The notes under the pieces: generated by a model
The model's database searches: none
The model's input: only the letters and a program-made list of their open reading frames with translations
What the model was told of the DNA's origin: nothing
Part shown: piece after piece, positions 21,623 to 26,604 of the stretch
Layout: every line of letters begins with the position of its first letter
Numbering within the stretch: position 1 is the first letter of the stretch
Position numbers and translations under genes: made by a program
DNA from: a virus
Virus record (IMG/VR): IMGVR_UViG_3300039188_000010
Location: 1 to 26,604 of that record
Strand: one strand, 5' to 3'
Length of the DNA stretch: 26,604 nucleotides

Positions 21623-22573
21623 ATGGCAAAAATAGACAGATTCGATGGCAACGTGAAGGCGTTTGCCAGCTCAGCAGTGGGCACTGAACGAACAGTATTC
21701 GGTGACACGTCGCAGTCGGACACCCTAGACGCCAACGTTGTGGCAGACTTTTTTCGGGGCTGGGGCATTACCGGGCCTGCCTTCAACCCAACAAAGCAAG
21801 ACTTTAACGGGCTGGCGTTTACTCTTGGCCAGCTTATTGCTTACCTGCATCAGCAGGGCATACCGGAGTGGAACACCTCTCAGGAATATTACAGAGGTTC
21901 GGTAGTAACTACCTTAGCGGGAATTTACCGGCTAAAAAATGGCGGCAATGCAACTGTAGATCCAGACAACGACAACGGCACAAACTGGGAGCTTGCACCT
22001 ACTCGGGCTCAGGTGGACGCTAAAGCAAACCAAGCCACGACCTACACCGAGACGGAAGTTGATGGCCTACTTGACGACAAGGCGGACAAGGCCACAACCT
22101 ACACAGAGACGGAAGTTGACAATCTTCTTGACGCTAAAGCTGATCAAGCCACAACCTACACTGAAACAGAAGTTGACAGCCTTCTTAATGCCAAGGCAAA
22201 TCTATCAGGAGCTACGTTTGCGGGGAACATATCCGCCACAAACCTAAGCGGAACAAACACTGGTGATCAAACGCTAAATGAAATTGGCGTTGGGCAGACT
22301 TGGCAAAATGTAAAAAGTAGTCGGTCACTTGGTATAAACTACACAAATTCAACCGGAAAACCTATATCCGTTTCAGTATCTAGCGTCGGCAACGCAAGCA
22401 CGATAGGCCTAAAGTTGATTGTGGACGGGGTGAGCGTCGTGGAGAATTTTGTAAGCAGTACCGGCAGCGGCCAAAAGTACGTTATAGTTTCAGCAATTGT
22501 GCCAAATGGAGCGGTATACAAAGTTAATCAAATAAATTCTGTTTATATTGGTGAATGGGCTGAACTTAGATAA
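21623..22573 (+). CDS. Tail fibre protein with 19-residue tandem repeats
   Basis: A 316-residue receptor-binding fibre. The N-terminal part (about 1-130) probably attaches to the baseplate. Three tandem 19-residue units of the type ATTYTETEVDxLL follow (residues 135-191), likely a trimeric coiled-coil shaft. After GNISATNLSGTNTGDQTLNEIGVG comes a β-rich tip (QTWQNVKSSRSLGINYTNSTGKPISVSVS), a motif seen in many phage fibres. GGGAG lies 8 bases before ATG 21623. No catalytic residues are evident, so it is a binding fibre. The tip is the likely site of host-range change. Confidence 0.85.
   Translation: MAKIDRFDGNVKAFASSAVGTERTVFGDTSQSDTLDANVVADFFRGWGITGPAFNPTKQDFNGLAFTLGQLIAYLHQQGIPEWNTSQEYYRGSVVTTLAGIYRLKNGGNATVDPDNDNGTNWELAPTRAQVDAKANQATTYTETEVDGLLDDKADKATTYTETEVDNLLDAKADQATTYTETEVDSLLNAKANLSGATFAGNISATNLSGTNTGDQTLNEIGVGQTWQNVKSSRSLGINYTNSTGKPISVSVSSVGNASTIGLKLIVDGVSVVENFVSSTGSGQKYVIVSAIVPNGAVYKVNQINSVYIGEWAELR
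22025..22195 (+). repeat. Three 57-bp in-frame repeats in the tail fibre gene
   Basis: Units at 22025-22081, 22082-22138 and 22139-22195 encode 19 residues each with a shared ATTYTETEVD core. Synonymous differences are present in each copy. Such arrays change copy number readily and can lengthen or shorten a fibre shaft. Confidence 0.9.
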
Positions 22574-22581
22574 GGATAAAT

Positions 22582-23046
22582 ATGAAAAATTACACTGATC
22601 CAGATACAAAAGAGATTTACGCATACGAATCTGACGGCTCACAAGACGAATTTATCAAAGAAAACTTGGTTGCCATCAGTGATGAGGACTTGGCTATTCT
22701 GAGAGCGCCAACGCCTGAGCAATTGGTCGCACAGCTATCAGCCGCCCGCAAAGCACAGGAGCGGCAAGGCGTAACATTAAACGGCATCCGCTACGCAGGC
22801 GACCCCGGCAACCGCCAAGCGCTGCAAGAGGCGATCGCGTTTATGGACAACGCGGGCCTAACCGAGTTTTCAAATTGGAAGTGTTCAGACGACGAGTTTC
22901 ACTTCGATCACCCGCTGGCCGATGTGTTTGACGCATACCGCGCCGTAGGGATGCGCAGAGTCGCGCTAATTGCAGCCGAGGGCGAGTACGCTGCACAGAT
23001 TACGGCAGGCACGCTAACGGACTTAAGCGAGGTTGTATGGCCATGA
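22582..23046 (+). CDS. Tail fibre-associated protein (DUF4376-like)
   Basis: A 154-residue protein placed directly after the fibre. The second half (KAQERQGVTLNGIRYAGDPGNRQALQEAIAFMDNAGLTEFSNWKCSDDEF) fits the DUF4376 domain common in tail fibre assembly or fibre-tip proteins. The first half is acidic and could be the attachment part. AAGGAT precedes ATG 22582. Its role is likely fibre folding or attachment. Its stop overlaps the start of the PagL-like gene. Confidence 0.75.
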   Translation: MKNYTDPDTKEIYAYESDGSQDEFIKENLVAISDEDLAILRAPTPEQLVAQLSAARKAQERQGVTLNGIRYAGDPGNRQALQEAIAFMDNAGLTEFSNWKCSDDEFHFDHPLADVFDAYRAVGMRRVALIAAEGEYAAQITAGTLTDLSEVVWP

Positions 23047-23519
23047 ACAAAACCAGAATAGCAGTAGCGCTTTTTGTCGTAATACTCATCGCAGCCGGAT
23101 ACGCCGCAACAGCCCGCGCCGACACCGTCAACATCGGCTTGGGCAAATCAATCCTAAATTCTTCGGCCACTGTTGGCGAAATCGGATACGAGCGCAACGG
23201 CTGGGAAGTGCAGGCCACGTTGATGGGTGCAGGTGACACAAAGAACGGGCATCAGGATCAGATGTCTATCTACTCAGTGTCGTACATTACGCGCCCTGGC
23301 TGGGGCTATAAAGGTGCAGAGCCATACGTCCGGCTCGGGGTCAGCCACAACACTGGCAGCACGCTGATCGGCTCTAGCAACTTCCGGCTAGGCTTGGGCG
23401 TTGAATTTAGCAAAGTGTTCCGGCTTGAGTATGTGCACCATAGCAGCGCAGGAATACATGATCCGAATACGGGGCTTGATTACGTAGCGTTGAGTTACGT
23501 TATGCCAGCGCCTTGGTAA
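23043..23519 (+). CDS. PagL-like lipid A 3-O-deacylase (acyloxyacyl hydrolase)
   Basis: A 158-residue protein with a signal peptide (basic MNKTR, hydrophobic core to about 24, ARA cleavage near 26) and a small β-barrel. The C-terminus FRLGLGVEFSKVFRLEYVHHSSAG continues with IHDPNTGLDYVALSYVM, close to the PagL active-site region. Pseudomonas PagL uses His126, Ser128 and Glu140. Here H132 and S134 keep the HxS pair, and D146 stands at the Glu position with the same 14-residue spacing. It would sit in the outer membrane and trim lipid A. The start overlaps the preceding stop (ATGA at 23043); ATG 23037 is an alternative. It follows the fibre-associated gene and precedes the amidase. Confidence 0.78.
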   Translation: MNKTRIAVALFVVILIAAGYAATARADTVNIGLGKSILNSSATVGEIGYERNGWEVQATLMGAGDTKNGHQDQMSIYSVSYITRPGWGYKGAEPYVRLGVSHNTGSTLIGSSNFRLGLGVEFSKVFRLEYVHHSSAGIHDPNTGLDYVALSYVMPAPW

Positions 23520-23535
23520 ATTAGGAGCGTTCGCT

Positions 23536-23964
23536 ATGAAAATCAGCAAAGTAATCATCCACGCAGCAGACACCCCGGCAAGCATGGACGTGGGTGCAGC
23601 AGAGATACGCCGCTGGCACGTTGATGGCAATGGCTGGTCAGATATAGGCTATCACTACGTTGTACGGCGCAGCGGGCTTGTGGAGACTGGCCGTGACCTG
23701 GATGGCGACGGCGACATAGAGGAGGAAGTAGGCGCTCACGTTTACGGCCACAACCGGGGCACGCTGGGGATTTGTATGGTGGGCGGCAAACCTGGCTGTA
23801 ATTTCACCTCGGCGCAATGGCGCGGCCTTTCGTTTCTTGTCACTGACATCTGCAAGCGGCACGGCTTAACGGCTGCTTACGTGTACGGACACCGCGACTT
23901 TGACAGCGGCAAGACCTGCCCTACGTTTGACGCCCACGCATGGGCGACCACACTGGATCTATGA
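23536..23964 (+). CDS. Endolysin: T7 lysozyme-type N-acetylmuramoyl-L-alanine amidase
   Basis: A 142-residue Amidase_2/PGRP-fold zinc enzyme that cleaves the amide between MurNAc and the peptide stem. Zinc ligands can be matched to T7 lysozyme: H9 (VIIHAADTP), H119 (YGHRDF) and C128 (GKTCPTFDA), with Y41 and K126 as likely catalytic partners. A short Asp-rich insert (DLDGDGDIEEE) at 54-64 is a possible cation-binding loop. There is no signal peptide, so the holins must release it. AGGAG lies 8 bases before ATG 23536. Confidence 0.92.
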   Translation: MKISKVIIHAADTPASMDVGAAEIRRWHVDGNGWSDIGYHYVVRRSGLVETGRDLDGDGDIEEEVGAHVYGHNRGTLGICMVGGKPGCNFTSAQWRGLSFLVTDICKRHGLTAAYVYGHRDFDSGKTCPTFDAHAWATTLDL

Positions 23965-23965
23965 C

Positions 23966-24454
23966 ATGAGTGCATGGGACAAAATCAAAGACGTTGTGGG
24001 CAATGTTGCACCCGTGGCAGGCTCTTTGCTTGCCGGGCCTGCCGGTGGTGCCATAGGCGCTATGCTGGCCAGTGCGCTCGGCGTAGACAGCACACCGGAC
24101 GCCGTAGCCGCGGCAATAAAGTCTGACCCAATGGCCGCTGTCAAGATACGGCAGATTGAGGCACAGCTGGAGCAGACTCGGCTCGAAGTTCGCGGGCAGG
24201 CTGTGCAGGCAGAGGCAAAGGGCGATTCATGGCTGCAACGCAACTGGCGACCTTTGACTATGGTGTGGTTTAGCTTTCTGGTCGGTGCATACTGGTTTGG
24301 CTACACACCTGAGAACTTGTCAGAGGAAGCCATACTGTCTTTGTTCGGGCTGATTAAGCTGGGCCTTGGTGGTTATGTGATTGGGCGCAGTGCGGAAAAG
24401 ATCACAAAGGAAATCAGCGGGTCTGGTTTGCTTGGAAAGATTCTTGGCAAGTGA
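23966..24454 (+). CDS. Holin-like protein (GTA-type 3TM family)
   Basis: This 162-residue protein fits the 'holin of 3 TMs' gene-transfer release family: a Gly/Ala-rich N-terminal hydrophobic region (VAPVAGSLLAGPAGGAIGAMLASALG), a helical charged middle (IRQIEAQLEQTRLEV), an RNWRPLTMVWFSFLVGAYWFG membrane segment, and a C-terminal one (ILSLFGLIKLGLGGYVIGRSAEK). It follows the amidase by one base. It would form the membrane lesion that frees the endolysin. ATG 23966 is preferred to a longer frame reaching back into the amidase gene. Confidence 0.82.
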   Translation: MSAWDKIKDVVGNVAPVAGSLLAGPAGGAIGAMLASALGVDSTPDAVAAAIKSDPMAAVKIRQIEAQLEQTRLEVRGQAVQAEAKGDSWLQRNWRPLTMVWFSFLVGAYWFGYTPENLSEEAILSLFGLIKLGLGGYVIGRSAEKITKEISGSGLLGKILGK

Positions 24455-24456
24455 GG

Positions 24457-24472
24457 TGATACAATACTTGTA
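24457..24472 (+). promoter_or_regulatory. Possible extended -10 element with inverted repeat
   Basis: TGA-TACAAT (24457-24465) matches an extended -10, and TACAA/TTGTA (24460-24472) is an inverted repeat around TAC. No good -35 is visible. It lies about 38 bases before the second holin-like gene and resembles the element before the tape measure gene. Confidence 0.35.
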
Positions 24473-24502
24473 ATTAAACGCAACTCAAAACGAGCCAGAC
24501 GC

Positions 24503-24772
24503 ATGACTCTAAAGACTGTAGTAGAAAGCGCCCCAAGTGCTTTGAAGCCAGACTCGATTGCAGCCAGCTCGACATATCTGACAAACGGAATAGTATTTAC
24601 ATGGGGCGCGATGACAGTTAACGAGGTAATGATGATGATTGCCACCGGATTTGGTGTAGCCACTTTCTTTGTCAACCTGCACTTTCAAAAGAAACGCGAA
24701 AAGAGAGATCAGGAGCTGCACGAAATCCGCAAGCAACCCCCCACCCCCTGCTCTAATCCGCCGACTCAGTAG
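24503..24772 (+). CDS. Second holin-like protein (HP1-type, one main TM)
   Basis: An 89-residue protein: polar N-terminus, hydrophobic segment (roughly 41-58, VNEVMMMIATGFGVATFF), then a strongly charged tail (HFQKKREKRDQELHEIRK) and a Pro-rich end. The GxxTFFVNxxFxxKR pattern fits HP1-family holins. It could alternatively be an antiholin for the upstream 3TM protein. The start ATG 24503 has no strong Shine-Dalgarno. Its stop overlaps the convergent minus-strand gene by seven bases. Confidence 0.68.
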   Translation: MTLKTVVESAPSALKPDSIAASSTYLTNGIVFTWGAMTVNEVMMMIATGFGVATFFVNLHFQKKREKRDQELHEIRKQPPTPCSNPPTQ

Positions 24773-25194
24773 TACGCCACGAACGGCCCTGGCGATGGCG
24801 TGAGCGGCTTTGTGTAGATCCTGTGATACCCGTCAGAGTAAGGCAGATCAACGCTCACAGGTGCATCCACACGATGCTGTGCCCACAGCTTCTCGACGTT
24901 ACGTGGTGACCGTTTCATATCTTCGCCAATTTGCTTTGATTTGTCCTGCAATATGAGCGCGTCTAATTTCACGCCGTATTGATGCTCTGCCCGGACCTTT
25001 TCCACGATCTCTGCGTCTATGCTGTTGGTCTTGAAGCCTTTGGCTAAGTAGTTGACAGTACTGGCCGCTACGTCGTAACGAGCACCAATCATCACCATCG
25101 TGTAATTCTTGCGCTCAATCTTTAGCGCATCCCGTTGCTTGTACCGGCGTAGGATTTCTTCGATTTCGCGTTTAGTGGCTGGCTTGTTTCTCAT
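24766..25194 (-). CDS. Hypothetical protein with HTH-like N-terminus
   Basis: A 142-residue basic protein. The first 55 residues are helical (ATKREIEEILRRYKQRDALKIERK) and include YTMVMIGARYDVAASTVNYLAKGF, which resembles a helix-turn-helix. The C-terminal part is loosely structured, Pro-rich. It is the last gene of a four-gene minus-strand operon and overlaps the upstream gene by ATGA. It may bind DNA; no named family recognised. Its 3' end overlaps the converging lysis gene by seven bases. Confidence 0.68.
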   Translation of the reverse strand: MRNKPATKREIEEILRRYKQRDALKIERKNYTMVMIGARYDVAASTVNYLAKGFKTNSIDAEIVEKVRAEHQYGVKLDALILQDKSKQIGEDMKRSPRNVEKLWAQHRVDAPVSVDLPYSDGYHRIYTKPLTPSPGPFVAYY

Positions 25195-25691
25195 GACTTC
25201 TGCTCCTGCTTAATGGCCAAACTGCAAAGTTTAATGGCGATGCGGCCAAGCTCTGCTCCAGCTTGCCGAATATCCTCAAAAGGTGTTCCAATGTCATCCT
25301 CTGCTGACCGGGCAATAAACGCAGCTTTGTTTATTGCGATTGATTGCAGGTCACACCAGCCGCACGGGTATGGACATTCTGTCACATCTTCGCTAAGCCA
25401 AGTACACCGGCCCATATCAGTCACCGCACAAACTCTGCCGTCCTGGTTCTGCGCCAGTACGCCAATGAAGGGGCCAATCTGTGCGGCTTTGCGCTGGCCG
25501 ATGCTGGGGCGGCTCTCACCCTCAAGCGCCTGGCGGCTGGCTTGCCATGCCCTCCATGATGACTCTGCCGCCTTTGTTGCGTAAGTCCATTCATTATGGC
25601 CCGACGGACTAACTAGCGATAAATCTATCCATCCTGCAAAATTCTTCATCTTGGATGCCGCCCACTTTTCAAATGCTTCTCTGCTATCCAT
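25191..25691 (-). CDS. Hypothetical phage protein with W-x-x-W core and Cys motif
   Basis: A 166-residue protein. Its opening (SREAFEKWAASKMKNF, then ESSWRAWQASRQ) is the start often found in unnamed phage early proteins. The middle has a Cys cluster (VCAVTDMGRCTW, then ECPYPCGWC), which may bind metal. It begins at TAATG overlapping the upstream stop and ends in ATGA with the next gene. Function unknown; early accessory genes of this kind are common in temperate phages. Confidence 0.7.
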   Translation of the reverse strand: MDSREAFEKWAASKMKNFAGWIDLSLVSPSGHNEWTYATKAAESSWRAWQASRQALEGESRPSIGQRKAAQIGPFIGVLAQNQDGRVCAVTDMGRCTWLSEDVTECPYPCGWCDLQSIAINKAAFIARSAEDDIGTPFEDIRQAGAELGRIAIKLCSLAIKQEQKS

Positions 25692-26023
25692 TAAAAATTC
25701 TCCCGCTGATACTCGTCAATCTCTTTGCCGCTCATACTGTCAGCTAGCGCGACAAACTTATCGGTCAGCCAATCGCGCCAGGTTTCGGCCATGTCATAGT
25801 CAGGGTCTGTCATCGCCGAGAACAGGTAGTCTTCAAGCTGCGTGCTTTCTTCACCTAGCCATTCTGCGGCCTGCCAGCTTAGTTTGTGATTGTCTTCCGT
25901 GTACTCTTGCATAAGCATTTCTGCAAAGTCCTCGCGGTACTTTTCCAGAGCCGCTTCTTCGTCTGCCTGCTGGTCAATTATGCGCTGGTGGTGGTCCATG
26001 GCTTGCGTGTTGTAGTCGGTCAT
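25691..26023 (-). CDS. Small acidic hypothetical protein
   Basis: This 110-residue protein is highly acidic and Trp-containing (EEAALEKYREDFAEMLMQEYTEDNHKLSWQAAEWLGEE; MAETWRDWLTDKF). It looks helical throughout, without membrane segments. Start ATG 26023 is preferred to GTG 26029: GGAG lies 7 bases before the ATG, and it overlaps the upstream stop as ATGA. A DNA-mimic or inhibitor role is possible for such acidic phage proteins but not supported by a motif. Unknown family. Confidence 0.68.
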   Translation of the reverse strand: MTDYNTQAMDHHQRIIDQQADEEAALEKYREDFAEMLMQEYTEDNHKLSWQAAEWLGEESTQLEDYLFSAMTDPDYDMAETWRDWLTDKFVALADSMSGKEIDEYQRENF

Positions 26024-26217
26024 TTGCACTCTCCATATCCGTCAAGTTTTGGCCAGCCGTATTTTGAATCAGTGGCCTTGAATATTGCCCGCATTTCGCA
26101 GTAATGATCTTGCACCGCCGCCTGATTTTCGTTGGCATCTGTCGCGCTTAAGATCAGAGCGATAAAGATGACGCAGGCAAGAATGCTGATTGCGGGTACT
26201 GGCTGTATGTTTGTCAT
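26020..26217 (-). CDS. Small membrane-anchored protein, two Cys
   Basis: A 65-residue protein with one N-terminal hydrophobic segment (SILACVIFIALILSA, residues 10-24) and a short outside domain with YCEMRAIFKATDSKYGWPKLDGYGECK; the Cys pair could form a disulphide in the periplasm. Small phage proteins with a closing YCEM...GWP...C pattern recur next to early genes, function unknown. It is the first gene of the minus-strand operon; AAGGAG lies about 10 bases before ATG 26217, and a promoter lies just upstream. Confidence 0.66.
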   Translation of the reverse strand: MTNIQPVPAISILACVIFIALILSATDANENQAAVQDHYCEMRAIFKATDSKYGWPKLDGYGECK

Positions 26218-26244
26218 GTTTCACTTTCTCCTTAGTGTTGTGTT

Positions 26245-26273
26245 ACCATATACGCTCATTCAGTTAATGTAAA
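26245..26273 (-). promoter_or_regulatory. Promoter for the minus-strand operon
   Basis: Read on the minus strand, TTTACA (26268-26273), a 17-base spacer and TATGGT (26245-26250) form a good sigma70-like promoter for the leftward four-gene operon. On the plus strand TTACCA (26243-26248) with TAATGT (26265-26270) is a weaker candidate for the HTH gene. Both lie in the 71-base gap, so one bound regulator could affect both. Confidence 0.65.
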
Positions 26274-26288
26274 CATAAAGGTGATGAA

Positions 26289-26531
26289 ATGAGGAAAGAT
26301 ATTTACGACCTCTTGGCGACAGCGAATTACTTGGGAATTGAGCAGCGTGCAATACAGCACAAGGCCGGGCTGCCAATTAACACACTAAGCCTGTGGAAAT
26401 CCGGCCAGCGCATACCAGAGGAGGGCCGATTCTCCGCTGCACAGTGTGCCCTGGTGGACCTTGCGGGGCTGCTGGAGGAGTACAAAGAGCTGCCGATTGA
26501 CTTCGTTGCAAGAACAATAATCAACGGTTGA
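26289..26531 (+). CDS. Small HTH (Cro-like) regulator
   Basis: This 80-residue protein has a helix-turn-helix-like core: IEQRAIQHKAGLPINTLSLWKSGQRIP (about 17-43), in the XRE/Cro style, followed by a helical C-terminus (LVDLAGLLEEYKELP). It is divergent from the minus-strand operon, so it likely controls the shared promoter region. AAGGTGA lies upstream of ATG 26289. A strong terminator follows. It is too short to be a full CI-type repressor with a cleavage domain. Confidence 0.72.
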   Translation: MRKDIYDLLATANYLGIEQRAIQHKAGLPINTLSLWKSGQRIPEEGRFSAAQCALVDLAGLLEEYKELPIDFVARTIING

Positions 26532-26541
26532 CCAAATGACC

Positions 26542-26564
26542 AAGCCCCTCGCGGGGCTTTTTTT
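26542..26564 (+). terminator. Strong intrinsic terminator after the HTH gene
   Basis: AAGCCCC (26542-26548) and GGGGCTT (26553-26559) form a perfect 7-bp stem with the loop TCGC, and the T-tract runs to 26564. This isolates the HTH gene as a single-gene transcription unit. Confidence 0.9.
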
Positions 26565-26604
26565 ATCTGCCTTGTATCGTTCGACGCTGGTAGTCATCCC
26601 GGCA

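Noticed and set aside
22025-22195. CRISPR-like array
   Set aside because: The repeats are contiguous, in frame and code for a fibre shaft; there are no unique spacers or palindromic repeats.
26565-26604. Attachment site or cohesive end at the right edge
   Set aside because: Only 40 bases are visible after the terminator; no integrase, tRNA end or repeat of the left edge is seen.

Overview
The window is part of the genome of a temperate-type, contractile-tailed (myovirus-morphology) phage or prophage of a Gram-negative host. A lambda-NinG relative, a complete packaging, head, tail and lysis block, and a divergent repressor-like region at the right end support this. A PagL-like outer-membrane lipid A deacylase points to an LPS-bearing host, most likely a gammaproteobacterium, but genus cannot be fixed from the sequence alone. 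No integrase, attachment site, tRNA, rRNA, IS element or CRISPR array was seen, so free phage and prophage cannot be told apart.

Layout: (1) 1-1321, the tail of an early/middle region: the 3' part of ninG, an unknown 158-residue protein and two tiny overlapping ORFs. (2) 1322-1691, a structured non-coding interval with inverted repeats and repeated ATGCGC hexamers just before the small terminase gene, a plausible packaging or regulatory site. (3) 1692-5385, small and large terminase, DUF1073 portal and Mu F/SPP1 gp7-like minor head protein. (4) 5396-8105, a separately promoted head block: DUF2213 protease with a nested scaffold start, cement/decoration protein, major capsid protein, then a stem-loop. 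(5) 8123-11536, neck and connector genes, then three less conserved genes including a LamG-type lectin-fold protein. (6) 11594-13579, sheath and tube, closed by a strong terminator. (7) 13584-14332, a moron-like cassette with its own promoter: a ribbon-helix-helix regulator, a 65-residue unknown protein and a membrane protein that seems to start at AUA. (8) 14335-21605, tail assembly chaperone with a -1 programmed frameshift, tape measure, and a compact baseplate (Dit-like, plug, hub, spike, gp25-like, J/gp47-like, DUF2612). (9) 21623-23046, tail fibre and its DUF4376 partner. (10) 23043-24772, PagL-like deacylase, T7-lysozyme-type amidase and two holin-like membrane proteins. (11) 24766-26217, a four-gene minus-strand operon of unknown early proteins. 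(12) 26218-26559, a divergent control region and a small HTH protein with its own terminator.

Most plus-strand structural genes are joined by ATGA, TAATG or TTGA overlaps, implying translational coupling in a long late operon. Recognisable sigma70-like promoters and terminators divide it into head, sheath/tube and moron segments. The observations most worth following up are the AUA-started membrane protein in the insulated moron, the PagL-like enzyme beside the endolysin, the nested scaffold start, the frameshift site, and the two mutually exclusive hairpins upstream of the terminase.
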